A DNA stretch of 64,000 bases from Rhodobacter sp. SY28-1 (GCF_005222785.1 NZ_STGH01000002.1:744001-808000); one strand, 5' to 3'; positions 8,640 through 18,380 are shown, counted from the stretch's first letter. Notes: generated from the letters alone by a model not told the origin. Made by a program: numbers and translations.

Positions 8640-8909
8640 TCAATAATCCTCTCCGAACCGCGCCGCAACAAGCGCCTCCAGCGCATCGGCGAGTTTCTCC
8701 GCCTCATCGCCCGTGCACGTCACGTCAATCGTGGTTCCACGCGACGCGCCAAGCATCAGAAGGCCCATGATCGAATCGCCCGAAACCTCCATCCCGTCCT
8801 TGGCGACGTTGGCTCGGGCCTCGTGCGCCTCGACCACCTCGACGAACTTGGCGCTGGCACGGGCATGCAGGCCCTTTTCGTTCACGATACGCAAAGTGCG
8901 GCTGGTCAT
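8640..8909 (-). CDS. ptsH: HPr phosphocarrier protein
   Basis: 89-residue phosphocarrier of a regulatory PTS. His15 in KGLHARASAKF is the phosphoryl-accepting residue, and Ser46 in SGDSIMGLLML is the site expected for HprK, whose gene lies 1.3 kb upstream in the same cluster. No sugar permease is encoded here, consistent with alphaproteobacterial systems that only regulate. It is last in the chvI-chvG-hprK-rapZ-EIIA-ptsH direction, 9 bases after the EIIA gene. Enzyme I is not in the window. Confidence 0.96.
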   Translation of the reverse strand: MTSRTLRIVNEKGLHARASAKFVEVVEAHEARANVAKDGMEVSGDSIMGLLMLGASRGTTIDVTCTGDEAEKLADALEALVAARFGEDY

Positions 8910-8918
8910 GGTCGTCTC

Positions 8919-9314
8919 TCAGGCCCCGCTGCCAAGGTCCAGGCTGTTGATATACTTGCGTCCCGCGTCCAGAGCGGCCGCCACAGCCTCAGGAACACCC
9001 AGGTCGCGCGACTTGGCAAGCTTGATCAGCATCGGCAGGTTCGCCCCGTACAGGATGCGTCGTCCCGAGGTGGCACAGGCCGGCAGCGAAAGGTTGGACG
9101 GCGAGCCCCCAAACATGTCCGTCACCAGCACCACGCCCTGGCCCTGATCGACCGCATCGGCGGCCGCGCAGATTTCCGCCTGTTTGGCGCTGCGGTCGTG
9201 GTCATCCTCGATGGAAATCGCCCGGACCCCATCTTGCCTGCCCACGACATGCTCCACCGCCGAGAGATATTCCCGCGCCAGACCGCCATGCGCCACGATC
9301 ACGATTCCGATCAA
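8919..9314 (-). CDS. PTS mannose-type EIIA domain protein
   Basis: 131 residues, a free-standing EIIA of the mannose/fructose family. His9 in [10 protein letters not shown] is the phosphorylation site, and [13 protein letters not shown] is the other conserved loop of this fold. With no IIB or IIC partners nearby, it is most likely a regulatory output of the HPr relay. It overlaps the end of rapZ by four bases (ATGA-type junction), so translation is coupled. In relatives this protein is linked to polyhydroxybutyrate control and potassium uptake; that role is not shown here. Confidence 0.93.
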   Translation of the reverse strand: MIGIVIVAHGGLAREYLSAVEHVVGRQDGVRAISIEDDHDRSAKQAEICAAADAVDQGQGVVLVTDMFGGSPSNLSLPACATSGRRILYGANLPMLIKLAKSRDLGVPEAVAAALDAGRKYINSLDLGSGA

Positions 9315-10246
9315 GCGTGTGATACCTTCATTGCGTCGGGTTGCACCGTGGCAGCCTTGCGTTCAAGTTCCCGGTGCCGTTTTGACACCGGCCAGCCGGC
9401 TTCCGCAAGCGTGGAACCGACCATTTCCGCCATGGCAACCGACCGATGTTGCCCTCCCGTACAGCCAAAGCCAATGGCGAGGTGCGCCTTGCCCTCATCC
9501 AGATGGGCTGGAAGCAGAAACAGAAGCAGCTCGCTCACCTTCTGGAAGAACTCGGCAAAACGCGGGTCCTGGCGCACAAAGGATTCGACCGCCGGGTCGC
9601 GGCCATCCAGCGGGCGCAGCGCCGCCTGCCAATGGGGATTCGCCAGGAACCGGCAGTCAAAGATCATGTCCATCCCGCGCGGCACGCCACGCTTGTAGCT
9701 GAAGGACTGGACCGACACCGACAGCCGCCCGGTCACCCCGGCATCGAACCGGCGGGTGATCTCGGCCTTCAGGTCGTGCTGGGTCAGGTCCGTCGTATCG
9801 ATCAGATGATCGGCCCGCACCCGGATCGGGGTCAGAAGGTCGATCTCGCGCTCCACCCCCTGGGCAGGGGTCTCGTCCGGGGCCAGCGGATGGCGGCGAC
9901 GGGTTTCGGAAAACCGCTGGATCAGCACCGACGGCGCGCAGTCGAGATACAGGACCTCAAGGTCCACCCTGGGGTCTCGGGTCAGCTTGTCGATCAATTC
10001 GATCAGCGCGGTCGCGTTGAAATCGCGGTTGCGCACATCCAGCCCCAGCGCGATGGGACGACCCAGCGGCGGGCCTTCGACCAGGCGCGGGACCAGTGAC
10101 AGCGGGATGTTGTCGATCCCCTCATAGCCCAGATCCTCCAGCACCCGGATCGCCGTCGTCCGCCCGGCGCCCGAAGGGCCGGTGACGAAGACAAGGTGAT
10201 GATCCATCGACAGGTCTGGCATCAGCTGGGGTTCCGAGGCGGTCAT
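9311..10246 (-). CDS. rapZ: RNase adapter / nucleotide-binding protein RapZ
   Basis: 311 residues. Walker A is GPSGAGRTT (23-31), with an arginine where most P-loops have lysine. The C-terminal domain shows the family pattern [18 protein letters not shown], a phosphate-binding site. In enterobacteria RapZ guides RNase E to small RNAs controlling glucosamine-6-phosphate synthase and senses that sugar phosphate. In alphaproteobacteria it lies, as here, beside hprK and PTS genes, and its targets are less clear. Its ATG overlaps the hprK stop (ATGA at 10243-10246). Confidence 0.94.
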   Translation of the reverse strand: MTASEPQLMPDLSMDHHLVFVTGPSGAGRTTAIRVLEDLGYEGIDNIPLSLVPRLVEGPPLGRPIALGLDVRNRDFNATALIELIDKLTRDPRVDLEVLYLDCAPSVLIQRFSETRRRHPLAPDETPAQGVEREIDLLTPIRVRADHLIDTTDLTQHDLKAEITRRFDAGVTGRLSVSVQSFSYKRGVPRGMDMIFDCRFLANPHWQAALRPLDGRDPAVESFVRQDPRFAEFFQKVSELLLFLLPAHLDEGKAHLAIGFGCTGGQHRSVAMAEMVGSTLAEAGWPVSKRHRELERKAATVQPDAMKVSHA

Positions 10247-10671
10247 GCCTCACGTCCATGGCGAAGATAAAGCATCAGCGCGTCTGGAAAATGGTCATTC
10301 TGCACATGCAGCACAAGGGAGAGCGATATTCCCAGAATCGTGACCTTGCGGCGCGGCGGGAGCCGGTCGGTTTCCATCTGCCCCAGGTCGACCACCAGCC
10401 CGACCTCGGCCCCTGACACGGAAGGCGCGCGCAGGATGCCGACCCCCCGCGCCTCGATCATGCCTTGTAGGTCAGGGTTCGGACAGGAGGCCCACAGCGT
10501 TCCGCCCACCCCCTCCAGCCGCGTCAGGTCATCCGACACCAGCACCGCCCCGCGCGAGATCAGCTGCAACGCCAGCGCCGATTTGCCCGCTCCTGACGGG
10601 CCAAGGATCAACAGCCCCCGCCCGTCGACGGCGACGCAGGTGGCATGCAGCGTCTCGCTGGACTGGGTCAC
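10243..10671 (-). CDS. hprK: HPr kinase/phosphorylase, short form
   Basis: 142 residues comprising only the C-terminal catalytic domain of HprK; the N-terminal domain of the Firmicute enzyme is absent, as usual in alphaproteobacteria. Walker A is GPSGAGKSA (24-32), and the family signature [14 protein letters not shown] is present. Phosphorylates a serine of HPr (Ser46 of the gene at 8640) to adjust the relay. It starts with GTG at 10669-10671, seven bases after the chvG stop, and overlaps rapZ, so it belongs to the chvI-chvG operon or its readthrough. Confidence 0.94.
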   Translation of the reverse strand: MTQSSETLHATCVAVDGRGLLILGPSGAGKSALALQLISRGAVLVSDDLTRLEGVGGTLWASCPNPDLQGMIEARGVGILRAPSVSGAEVGLVVDLGQMETDRLPPRRKVTILGISLSLVLHVQNDHFPDALMLYLRHGREA

Positions 10672-10678
10672 ACGGGGA

Positions 10679-12373
10679 TCACACCGGCAGGCCGACGACG
10701 AACCGCGCGCCCAGCGGGTCCGAGGTCGGGTCGGCGGCCGTCGGGCGGATGTTCTCGGCCCAGATCACCCCGCCATGCGCCTCGACGATCTGCTTGGAAA
10801 TCGCCAGGCCAAGGCCCGAATGCTTGCCGAATTCCGACTGCGGCCGTTCGGAATAGAATCGTTTGAACACCTTGGTCAGCGCCTGCTCCGGGATGCCCGG
10901 TCCTGTATCTTCCACCACGATCAGCACCCGGTTTTCCCGCCGCCGGGCCCAGACGCGAACCGCGTCACCCTCCTCGCAGAAGGAGATCGCGTTGGTCACC
11001 AGGTTCACGAACACCTGCGCCAGCCGTGCCTCCAGCCCATGGATGGTGATCGGATCGGACGGAAGGTCGATGATGAAATCCACCCCCTTCTCGCCCGCCT
11101 GCTGCGACAGGTACTGGCAGAGATTGGACAGGGTCTTGAGAAGGTTGAACTCCTCCTCCTCCTCCTTCACCAGCTCCGAATCCAGCCGCGAGGCGTTCGA
11201 GATGTCGCTGACCAGCCGGTCCAGACGCCGCACGTCATGTTCGATCACGTCCAGCAGCTTGTCGCGGTGCTCGTCCTTCTTGACGAAGCGCAGCGAGCCC
11301 ACAGCCGACCGCAAGGACGCCAGCGGGTTCTTGATCTCATGCGCCACATCCGCCGCGAACTGTTCATTGGCGTCGATCCGGTCATACAGCGCCGACACCA
11401 TGCCCCGCATGGCCACGGAAAGCCGCCCGATCTCGTCCGGCCGCGCCGCAAGGTCGGGGATGCGCACCCGGGAGGGCGCCACCCGGCGCGAGTCGCGGTC
11501 ACGGCCCACTTCGGCAGCGGCAGCCAGGTCGGACAGGGGGTTCGAAATGGTCGAGGCCAGCATCAGGCTAAGGCTGATCGACAGCACCACCGCCAGCAGG
11601 AACATCTGCAGGACCTGCTCGCGCTCATACCGCACCAGCCGGTCGATCTCCTCGCTGTTCGAGGTGATGGCCACCACCCCCACCAGTTCATCGGCGATCA
11701 GGATGGGCGTGGCCACGGTAAAGTACATGTTGCCTTCGCCGTTCCGGGTGACGCGGGTCACCACCTCACCCGCGCGCGCGCCCTCAAAGGCCGCACGGGC
11801 GTTGTCGGCCGGATCGATCGTCTCGGTCCAGTCGCGGCGGCCCTGCCGGAACAGCACGGTCACCACATCCCAGACGCCTTCCAGGAAATCGGTCAGGATC
11901 GTCGGCTGGTCCGGGTCGGGCACCAGCGTCCCGGTCCCTTGCCCCACGCGCGAGGCCAGAAGCTGGCCGGTCGGATCGAAGACGAAGACTTCCAGCACCG
12001 GGTCCAGCTCGATGTCCTGCAACGGCGTACGGAAGTCGAACCCGGCGTTGCCCGGTCGCAGATGCGCCTCATAGACCGCTGCGATAAGCTCCGCCTGCCG
12101 CACCATGCCCAACTGGCGTTGCAGGGCCAGGCTGTCGCGGAACGGGTTCATGAACAGAACCCCGACCGCCAGCAGCACCAGCGCCATCAGGTTGAAGACG
12201 ATGATCTTCCGCGCCAGGGGCGATCGGTTCAGCCCGACAATGCTGCGTCCGCCCCGGCCTTCCTTCAGGCGCTCGACGGTCGCGTCCGGCGATACCCAGT
12301 CTTCGCCCAAAAGAACGTCGCCCGACCGCTTGGGCCGGACGTCATTGGGGTTAAGCCTGGGGGCCGAGGTCAT
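10679..12373 (-). CDS. chvG: Sensor histidine kinase ChvG (ExoS type)
   Basis: 564-residue inner-membrane kinase of the acid/envelope-stress system ChvG-ChvI. Cytoplasmic N-terminus, membrane helix 1 near 55-75, a periplasmic sensor of about 180 residues, helix 2 near 256-275, HAMP, then the H-box DVAHEIKNPLASLRSA with His345 and the ATPase motifs VEDTGPGIPE and GLGLAISKQIVE. It lies 12 bases after chvI. In rhizobia this pair controls exopolysaccharide, motility and acid response. Conserved coupling with hprK and rapZ suggests cross-talk between envelope stress and carbon status. Confidence 0.95.
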   Translation of the reverse strand: MTSAPRLNPNDVRPKRSGDVLLGEDWVSPDATVERLKEGRGGRSIVGLNRSPLARKIIVFNLMALVLLAVGVLFMNPFRDSLALQRQLGMVRQAELIAAVYEAHLRPGNAGFDFRTPLQDIELDPVLEVFVFDPTGQLLASRVGQGTGTLVPDPDQPTILTDFLEGVWDVVTVLFRQGRRDWTETIDPADNARAAFEGARAGEVVTRVTRNGEGNMYFTVATPILIADELVGVVAITSNSEEIDRLVRYEREQVLQMFLLAVVLSISLSLMLASTISNPLSDLAAAAEVGRDRDSRRVAPSRVRIPDLAARPDEIGRLSVAMRGMVSALYDRIDANEQFAADVAHEIKNPLASLRSAVGSLRFVKKDEHRDKLLDVIEHDVRRLDRLVSDISNASRLDSELVKEEEEEFNLLKTLSNLCQYLSQQAGEKGVDFIIDLPSDPITIHGLEARLAQVFVNLVTNAISFCEEGDAVRVWARRRENRVLIVVEDTGPGIPEQALTKVFKRFYSERPQSEFGKHSGLGLAISKQIVEAHGGVIWAENIRPTAADPTSDPLGARFVVGLPV

Positions 12374-12385
12374 GTCAGGCGGCCG

Positions 12386-13087
12386 TCACTCTTCGTTGTA
12401 GCGGTAGCCGATACCATACAGCGTTTCGATGGCCGAAAATGTGTCATCCACCGACCGCATCTTCTTGCGCAGCCGCTTGATGTGGCTGTCAATGGTCCGG
12501 TCGTCGACATAGACCTGATCGTCGTAGGCCACATCCATCAGCTGGTCGCGGCTCTTCACGAAACCGGGGCGCTGGGCCAAGGCCTGCAACAGCAGGAACT
12601 CGGTCACCGTCAGCGCGACCTCTTTCCCCTTCCAGGTCACCGAATGGCGCAGCGGGTCCATGCGCAGGGCACCCCGTTCCATCATCCGGGTCTCTTCGGT
12701 GGCCGCAGCCTCACCCGTATTGATCGCTTCCTGCCGGCGCAGCAGCGCGCGGATGCGTTCCACCAGCAGGCGCTGGCTGAAGGGCTTCTTGACGTAGTCG
12801 TCCGCCCCCATCCGCAGGCCCAGGACTTCGTCGATCTCGTCGTCCTTCGAGGTCAGGAAGATCACCGGGATCGAGGTCTTCTGCCGCATGCGCTGCAACA
12901 GATCCATCCCGTCCATCCGGGGCATCTTTATATCGAGGACCGCCATGTCGGGCATCCGGCGGCTGAACGCCTCGAATGCGGACTGACCGTCGTTGTAGGT
13001 CTCGACCTCGAACCCTTCGGCTTCCAGGGTCATGGCGACCGAGGTCAGGATATTCCTGTCATCGTCGACCAGCGCGATGCGGGACAT
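12386..13087 (-). CDS. chvI: Response regulator ChvI
   Basis: 233-residue OmpR-type regulator. Receiver: ALVDDDRNI acidic pair, phospho-acceptor Asp in [13 protein letters not shown], and the lysine in DYVKKPFS. The C-terminal winged helix shows [27 protein letters not shown] and ends with GIGYRYNEE. Start set at 13087 because GGGAGG lies 7 bases upstream; the frame is open for another 45 codons with no ribosome site. Divergent from pckA across about 360 bases, an arrangement found widely in this order. Confidence 0.96.
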   Translation of the reverse strand: MSRIALVDDDRNILTSVAMTLEAEGFEVETYNDGQSAFEAFSRRMPDMAVLDIKMPRMDGMDLLQRMRQKTSIPVIFLTSKDDEIDEVLGLRMGADDYVKKPFSQRLLVERIRALLRRQEAINTGEAAATEETRMMERGALRMDPLRHSVTWKGKEVALTVTEFLLLQALAQRPGFVKSRDQLMDVAYDDQVYVDDRTIDSHIKRLRKKMRSVDDTFSAIETLYGIGYRYNEE

Positions 13088-13446
13088 CTTCGTGCCTCCC
13101 TTAAACTGCTGCAGCTGCCTTATCGTTATTTTGCAAGCATTTTCAGGGCTGCCACCGGGATAATCAACAGAAATTCGAATCACCCCTGAAACAATGGCCG
13201 GGGTGGTGGCAATTTCGCCCATACCGACGACAATTCTGCAACCCTGCCGGGTTTGCCGGAAAATGGTGGCGCTAACGGTGGAATGATTGCGCTAACTGTT
13301 TGAAATCACGCTATTCCCGTGCAAAAATCCCATGCTATAGCCCCCGTGTGGTTGGCCCCCACCAGGGCTTGTCACGGCATTCATTGGCCCGGATGCCGAC
13401 CCATCTGAACCGCCGCAAGCGGCTTGCGGCTACGGGAGCTTGCAGG
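13088..13446. promoter_or_regulatory. chvI-pckA divergent control region
   Basis: 359 bases with no gene. The chvI side is AT-rich (TTATCGTTATTTTGCAAGC). On the pckA side two identical GCGCTAAC octamers lie 20 bases apart (separate entry), followed by a possible -10, CTATAG, near 13335-13340. A promoter for each gene must lie here; I could not define the chvI one. Direct repeats and AT-rich blocks fit a regulated promoter for pckA. Confidence 0.5.
13269..13296 (+). promoter_or_regulatory. Two GCGCTAAC operator-like half-sites upstream of pckA
   Basis: GCGCTAAC occurs at 13269-13276 and again at 13289-13296, exactly 20 bases apart (two helical turns). The second reads GATTGCGCTAAC, two mismatches from the perfect LacI-family palindrome GTTAGCGCTAAC. 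LacI/GalR regulators of pckA are known in rhizobia (PckR), so a LacI-type repressor or activator is a reasonable guess; the protein is not in the window. Confidence 0.4.
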
Positions 13447-15045
13447 ATGATCCAAGGACGCGTGAACCCCAACCAGACGCTGGAGACACAAGGCATCACG
13501 GGTGTGGCGGTGGCCCACTACAACTATGCCGAGTCCGCGCTGGTCGAGGCTGCCGTCTTCCGGGGCGAAGGTCGTCTGGGTCGCGGGGGCGCCTTCCTCT
13601 GCTCCACCGGCCAGTTCACCGGCCGCTCGCCCAAGGACAAGTTCGTCGTCCGCACCGCCACTACCGAAGACACGATCTGGTGGGACAACAACGCCGCGAT
13701 GACGCCGGACGCCTACGCGCGTCTCAAATCCGACATGCTGGCCCATGTCCAGGGGCGCGAACTTTTCGTTCAGGACCTCTACGCCGGGGCCGACCCGATC
13801 CACCGCCTCGACGTCCGCGTGGTGACCGAACTCGCCTGGCACGGCCTCTTCATCCGCCACCTCCTCCGCCGCCCCGCGCGGGAAGAACTGGACAGTTTCA
13901 CCCCGGAATGGACGGTCATCAATCTGCCGTCCTTCAAGGCCGACCCGGCGCGGCACGGCACCCGGACGGAAACCGCAATAGTCCTGAACTTTGACGAAAA
14001 GACGGTGCTGATCGCCAACACCGCCTACGCGGGTGAGAACAAGAAGGCCGTCTTCACCGTCCTGAACTACCTTCTGCCCGAAAAGGGCGTCATGGCGATG
14101 CATTGCAGCGCCAACCACGCCATCGGCAACCCGGTCGACGCCGCCGTCTTCTTTGGCCTCTCCGGCACCGGCAAGACCACGCTTTCCGCCTCGCCCGACC
14201 GCACGCTCATTGGCGATGACGAACACGGCTGGTCCGACCGCGGCATCTTCAACTTCGAAGGCGGCTGCTACGCCAAGACCATCGACCTTAGCCCTGAAGC
14301 CGAGCCCGAGATCTACGCGACCACCCACCGCTTTGCGACCGTGGTAGAGAACATGGTCTTCGACCCCGAAACGCTGGAATTGGACTTTACCAACCGCAGC
14401 CTCACGGAAAACACCCGCTGCGCCTACCCGCTTGAGGCGATTTCGAACGCCAGCGCCACCGGCCTTGGCGGCCACCCGCGTCATGTCGTCATGCTGACCT
14501 GCGATGCCTTCGGCGTCCTGCCCCCCATCGCGCGGCTGTCCCCGGCCCAGGCGATGTACCACTTCCTCTCCGGCTTCACCTCCAAGGCCGCCGGGACCGA
14601 ACGCGGCATCACCGAACCGCAGCCCACTTTCTCCACCTGCTTCGGCGCGCCCTTCATGCCGCGCCGGCCCGAGGTCTATGGCAAGCTGCTGCAACAGAAG
14701 ATTGCCAAGCACGGCGCGTCCTGCTGGCTCGTGAACACCGGCTGGACCGGCGGCGCCTATGGCACCGGCAGGCGGATGCCGATCCGCGCGACCCGCGCGC
14801 TGCTGGCGGCGGCGCTGGACGGTTCGCTGTCCAAGGGCGAATTCCGCCGCGATCCGAACTTCGGCTTCGACGTGCCGGTCTCGGTCCCCGGTGTGGCCGA
14901 GGGCCTGCTCAATCCGCGCGAAACCTGGACCAGCGCCAACGACTACGACGCGCAAGCGGCGAAGCTCGTGGCCATGTTCCAGAAGAACTTCGCCCAGTAT
15001 GTGCCCTTCATCGACGCCGACGTGAAGGCAGCGGGTATCGGGTGA
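13447..15045 (+). CDS. pckA: Phosphoenolpyruvate carboxykinase (ATP)
   Basis: Converts oxaloacetate and ATP to phosphoenolpyruvate, CO2 and ADP, the first committed step of gluconeogenesis. 532 residues from the ATG at 13447, with GGGAG 8 bases upstream. The kinase-1a loop is [12 protein letters not shown], the metal/nucleotide loop [11 protein letters not shown] follows, and the substrate region [16 protein letters not shown] is near the N-terminus, all typical of the ATP-dependent enzyme. It ends just before a palindromic repeat in a convergent junction. Acetate and one-carbon growth would need this enzyme. Confidence 0.98.
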   Translation: MIQGRVNPNQTLETQGITGVAVAHYNYAESALVEAAVFRGEGRLGRGGAFLCSTGQFTGRSPKDKFVVRTATTEDTIWWDNNAAMTPDAYARLKSDMLAHVQGRELFVQDLYAGADPIHRLDVRVVTELAWHGLFIRHLLRRPAREELDSFTPEWTVINLPSFKADPARHGTRTETAIVLNFDEKTVLIANTAYAGENKKAVFTVLNYLLPEKGVMAMHCSANHAIGNPVDAAVFFGLSGTGKTTLSASPDRTLIGDDEHGWSDRGIFNFEGGCYAKTIDLSPEAEPEIYATTHRFATVVENMVFDPETLELDFTNRSLTENTRCAYPLEAISNASATGLGGHPRHVVMLTCDAFGVLPPIARLSPAQAMYHFLSGFTSKAAGTERGITEPQPTFSTCFGAPFMPRRPEVYGKLLQQKIAKHGASCWLVNTGWTGGAYGTGRRMPIRATRALLAAALDGSLSKGEFRRDPNFGFDVPVSVPGVAEGLLNPRETWTSANDYDAQAAKLVAMFQKNFAQYVPFIDADVKAAGIG

Positions 15046-15052
15046 TCCACCC

Positions 15053-15118
15053 CTCGTCGTGCGCCTTCAGCTTCTCCTCCGTGGCCCCCCCGCGAGGAGA
15101 AGCGAAGCGCACGACGAG
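15053..15118. repeat. CTCGTCG/CTCCTC palindromic repeat, site A
   Basis: Inverted repeat between convergent genes. Left arm 15053-15079 (CTCGTCGTGCGCCTTCAGCT and on to CTCCTC), right arm 15094-15118 (GAGGAGAAGCGAAGCGCACG and on to CGAG). The arms pair almost fully around a C-rich loop. The core GCCTTCRGCTTCTCSTC is shared with sites at 21653, 35119 and 43440. Likely acts as a transcription terminator or stabiliser for pckA. Confidence 0.7.
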
Positions 15119-15120
15119 CT

Positions 15121-15888
15121 TCACATCAGCGCCAGCCGCACCATGTTCAGCCCGGTCAGCACCAGCAACCCTTGCGTCCAGCGCCGGAAGCGCGCCTGGT
15201 CCAGCCGGTCCTGCACCCGGTAGCCGATGAACAGCCCGATCAACGCGGGCCCGCACAGCGCCGCCGAGAACCCCAGCGTCTGCGCATTGGCCAGCCCCGT
15301 CCCCAGATGCGCCGCCAGAAGCATCACTGCGCCCAGCAGGAACACCACGCCCTGCGCCCGGATCATCTGCAGCTTGTCCGCCCCGGTCGACAGCAGGAAC
15401 ACCAGCAAGGGCGGCCCCCAGATCCCCGAAACCCCGCCGTACAGCCCGCCGATGATACCCAGCCCCCATTCCGCCCGGTCGCGATGCTGCAACCGGATCG
15501 CCAGGCTGCGGCCCACCAGTTGCAGGGCGGCAAAGATCGTGATCGGCACCCCCAGCATCAGCAGATACAGCCCGCGCGGGATCGCATCGGCAAAGGGCGC
15601 CGAGATCGCGATGCAGATCACCGTCGCGATCAGGAACCGCCGGTAGGTCCTCGTCGTCTCGACCGCCGGTCCCACCCCTTGCCGGAAGGCCTGCGAAAGG
15701 TTCGTCACCAGCGTCGGCAGGATCAGCCCGGCCAGTGCCACCTCTTGCGGCAGGATTACCGCAAAGGCCGATACCAGGATCAGCGGCATCGCAAATCCGA
15801 CCGCCCCCTTCACGAACCCCGCGAACAGCGTGATCGCCAGCGCCGCCAGAAACGCCTCGGTCGAAAGCCCTGCCGTGAAATGTTCCAA
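15121..15888 (-). CDS. TSUP-family permease (TauE/SafE type)
   Basis: 255-residue inner-membrane protein with about eight hydrophobic segments in two similar halves. The TauE/SafE hallmarks are visible: FVKGAVGFAMPLIL in the first half and GGLYGGVSGIWGPPLLVFLL in the second. Members export sulfite, sulfoacetate or other anions, or import substrates; nothing here fixes which. The start is TTG at 15886-15888, chosen since GGAGG lies 7 bases upstream and no ATG or GTG fits. It stands alone, convergent with pckA and divergent from the DUF3859 gene. Confidence 0.88.
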   Translation of the reverse strand: MEHFTAGLSTEAFLAALAITLFAGFVKGAVGFAMPLILVSAFAVILPQEVALAGLILPTLVTNLSQAFRQGVGPAVETTRTYRRFLIATVICIAISAPFADAIPRGLYLLMLGVPITIFAALQLVGRSLAIRLQHRDRAEWGLGIIGGLYGGVSGIWGPPLLVFLLSTGADKLQMIRAQGVVFLLGAVMLLAAHLGTGLANAQTLGFSAALCGPALIGLFIGYRVQDRLDQARFRRWTQGLLVLTGLNMVRLALM

Positions 15889-16008
15889 GTCCCATCCTCC
15901 GCCCGCCCTTGTCGCAGGGGCGCGGGGTAAGGGAAAGCCCCGTCGCCAGCGATTGACCTCTGCCTCGCACCCGGGCTTTATCGGCGCATCGCATCCGGGC
16001 CGCCGCAG

Positions 16009-16536
16009 ATGAAACCCTACCTTCCGACGCCACTCCTTGCCGTTCTCGCCGCACTGTCGGCCGGACCCGCCCTGGCGGACCCTGCTCCGCCCAGCACCGC
16101 ACCGGGGATCGTGATCGAAGCCTTCGGCGTGCACTGCAACATCGAGTCCGAGGGCACACAGGCCGCGCCCGGCACCGAATCCGGCTTCATCAATCTCCTG
16201 TCCGGCACGCCGGAATTCACCCATCGCCAGCAGGAAGTGCCCGCCCGGATCGGGATCTCCTTCGCCGTCATCGCAGTCCCCGACCGCGACATCTTCGACG
16301 CCCGGCTCGTGACCTGGAAACCCGGCGCGACCCAGCCGGAATACTGGGTCTCCGACATGGCCGCGCATGAGCCATCGATCCAGGGCTTCATGTTCGAAAC
16401 CCCCTCGGAACTGATCACCGGCCTCTGGCGGCTGGAGGCCTACGAGGGAGACACCCAGCTTTACTCGGTCGAATTCGACGTCCTGCCGGGTGACCAGTTG
16501 CCGGGGGTGACTTCGGACTGCAACCTCCTGTCCTGA
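16009..16536 (+). CDS. DUF3859-type exported protein
   Basis: 175 residues with a signal peptide (LLAVLAALSAGPALA, cut near residue 23) and a mature part rich in beta strands. Pattern GIVIEAFGVHCN and EFTHRQQEVPARIGISFAV match the DUF3859 family seen in roseobacters and relatives. Two cysteines, one near each end (VHCNIE and SDCNLL), could form a disulfide in the periplasm. Function unknown. It starts 120 bases from the divergent permease and is followed by the mcd gene with its own leader. Confidence 0.75.
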   Translation: MKPYLPTPLLAVLAALSAGPALADPAPPSTAPGIVIEAFGVHCNIESEGTQAAPGTESGFINLLSGTPEFTHRQQEVPARIGISFAVIAVPDRDIFDARLVTWKPGATQPEYWVSDMAAHEPSIQGFMFETPSELITGLWRLEAYEGDTQLYSVEFDVLPGDQLPGVTSDCNLLS

Positions 16537-16592
16537 AAATCGCCTGCGACATTTTCGGTCCCATTTGGCAATACGATTGAAATCTTGTTGCT

Positions 16593-16629
16593 CTGCACCT
16601 GCAAAGGCGCTAGGTCTTCGCAGGTGCAG
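16593..16629 (+). promoter_or_regulatory. Inverted repeat in the mcd leader
   Basis: CTGCACCTGC at 16593-16602 and GCAGGTGCAG at 16620-16629 are perfect 10-base inverted arms with a 17-base loop. It sits 21 bases before the mcd ATG, so it is either an mRNA hairpin close to the ribosome site or a protein-binding site spanning the transcription start. Confidence 0.5.
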
Positions 16630-16650
16630 AATCTCGCCCTGGAGCCCCCG

Positions 16651-18315
16651 ATGCCGCATGATGGACAAGCCATGGCCGACAGCCCCGTTCTTGCCGACCT
16701 CCCGGCCCTGACCGCCGCCGCCCTGCCCGAGATCGAGGCGCTGTTCACCCAGGCGCGCGACCAGCTGAAGGCCGCGGTGACGCTTGATGGCCGCCTGAAC
16801 GCCGCAGCGCTCGAAGCCCGGCAATTCCAGACCCATGCGCTGTCCTGGCTTGCCACCTATGTCGAGGCGCTGCGCCAGTTGCAGGCCTGGGCCGGACGCC
16901 TGTCCACCGCTGGCCAGTTCGGCGCGATGGAGGAACTGATCCTCCAGATCGGTTTCGGAGAATACCTCGCCCAGATCACCGGCGGCCTGCCGATGAGCCA
17001 GGGCGAAATCGCCCGCCTGGCCGATCTTGACCTGACCTGGACCCCTGGCCCCGCCGCAGCCCGGCTGATCGCCCACGGCAACACCGCCGCAGCCCGCGAC
17101 GTGCTGGTGGCCCTCATGCAGGACAACCACGGCCGCGCGACCTTTGGCGCGACCGGGCTGGACGAAGAACTGGAGATGATCCGCGACCAGTTCCGTCGCT
17201 ACTCGGACGAAAAGGTCATCCCCCGGGCGCAGGACTGGCACCTGAAAGATGAACTCATCCCGATGGAGGTCATCCAGGACCTCGCCGGAATGGGCGTCTT
17301 CGGCCTGACCATCCCCGAGGAATACGGCGGCTTCGGCCTCTCCAAGGCCTCGATGGTGGTCGTCAGCGAGGAACTTTCGCGCGGCTACATCGGCGTGGGT
17401 TCCCTTGGCACCCGCAGCGAGATTGCCGCCGAACTGATCCTCTGCGGCGGCACCGACGAGCAGAAGCAGAAGTGGCTCCCCGGCCTCGCCTCTGGCGAAA
17501 TCCTCCCCACCGCGGTCTTCACCGAACCGAACACCGGCTCCGACCTCGGCTCACTCCGCACCCGCGCCCGCCGCAAGGGTGACGACTGGGAGATCACCGG
17601 CAACAAGACCTGGATCACCCACGCCGCGCGGACCCATGTGATGACCGTCCTCGCGCGGTCTGTCGAAGGCACCACGGACTATCGCGGCCTGTCGATGTTC
17701 CTGGCCGAAAAGACGCCCAGCACTGACGAGACCCCCTTCGTGGACGAAGGCCTTTCGGGCGGCGAGATCGAGGTCCTCGGTTACCGCGGCATGAAGGAAT
17801 ACACCGTCAACTTCGACGGCTTCGCTGTGAAAGGCGAAAACCTTCTGGGTGGGGTCGAAGGCCAGGGCTTCAAGCAGCTGATGCAGACCTTTGAAAGCGC
17901 CCGCATCCAGACCGGGGCCCGCGCCATCGGCGTCGCGCAATCCGCGCTGGAAACCGGGATGCAATACGCGCTGGACCGCCAGCAGTTCGGCAAGCCGCTG
18001 ATCGCCTTCCCGCGCATCTCAGGCAAGCTGGCGATGATGGCCGTGGAAATCATGATCGCCCGCCAGCTCACCTACTTCTCTGCCTGGCAAAAGGACCACG
18101 GCCACCGCTGCGACCTTGAGGCGGGGATGGCCAAACTCCTCGGCGCCCGCGTCGCCTGGGCCGCCGCCGACAACGCCCTGCAAATCCACGGCGGCAACGG
18201 CTTTGCCCTCGAATACCGGATCAGCCGCATCCTCTGCGACGCCCGCATCCTGAACATCTTCGAAGGGGCCGCCGAGATTCAGGCCACGGTGATCGCGCGG
18301 CGGCTCTTGGAGTGA
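16651..18315 (+). CDS. mcd: (2S)-methylsuccinyl-CoA dehydrogenase
   Basis: FAD enzyme oxidising (2S)-methylsuccinyl-CoA to mesaconyl-CoA in the ethylmalonyl-CoA pathway for acetyl-CoA assimilation; electrons go to ETF. 554 residues from ATG 16651 (GGAG six bases upstream). The length is the key: an N-terminal extension of about 160 residues precedes the acyl-CoA dehydrogenase core and contains the block LQIGFGEYLAQITGG and the stretch ALSWLATYVEALRQLQ, which I recognise from Rhodobacter Mcd. The core shows TEPNTGSDLGSLRTRA and GGNGFALEYRISRI. Ccr and Ecm partners are not in the window. Confidence 0.92.
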   Translation: MPHDGQAMADSPVLADLPALTAAALPEIEALFTQARDQLKAAVTLDGRLNAAALEARQFQTHALSWLATYVEALRQLQAWAGRLSTAGQFGAMEELILQIGFGEYLAQITGGLPMSQGEIARLADLDLTWTPGPAAARLIAHGNTAAARDVLVALMQDNHGRATFGATGLDEELEMIRDQFRRYSDEKVIPRAQDWHLKDELIPMEVIQDLAGMGVFGLTIPEEYGGFGLSKASMVVVSEELSRGYIGVGSLGTRSEIAAELILCGGTDEQKQKWLPGLASGEILPTAVFTEPNTGSDLGSLRTRARRKGDDWEITGNKTWITHAARTHVMTVLARSVEGTTDYRGLSMFLAEKTPSTDETPFVDEGLSGGEIEVLGYRGMKEYTVNFDGFAVKGENLLGGVEGQGFKQLMQTFESARIQTGARAIGVAQSALETGMQYALDRQQFGKPLIAFPRISGKLAMMAVEIMIARQLTYFSAWQKDHGHRCDLEAGMAKLLGARVAWAAADNALQIHGGNGFALEYRISRILCDARILNIFEGAAEIQATVIARRLLE

Positions 18316-18380
18316 ACCCACGCGACGATTGAAGTTTCATCCCCTTTCCGGCAGTCTGAGCGTATTCACTGACGTCGGAG

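Noticed and set aside
10340-13189. A 949-codon open frame on the plus strand across chvG and chvI
   Set aside because: Third-position GC of the real minus-strand genes keeps the antisense frame open; the translation is His/Arg/Gln-rich with no domain, and chvG/chvI motifs are intact on the other strand.
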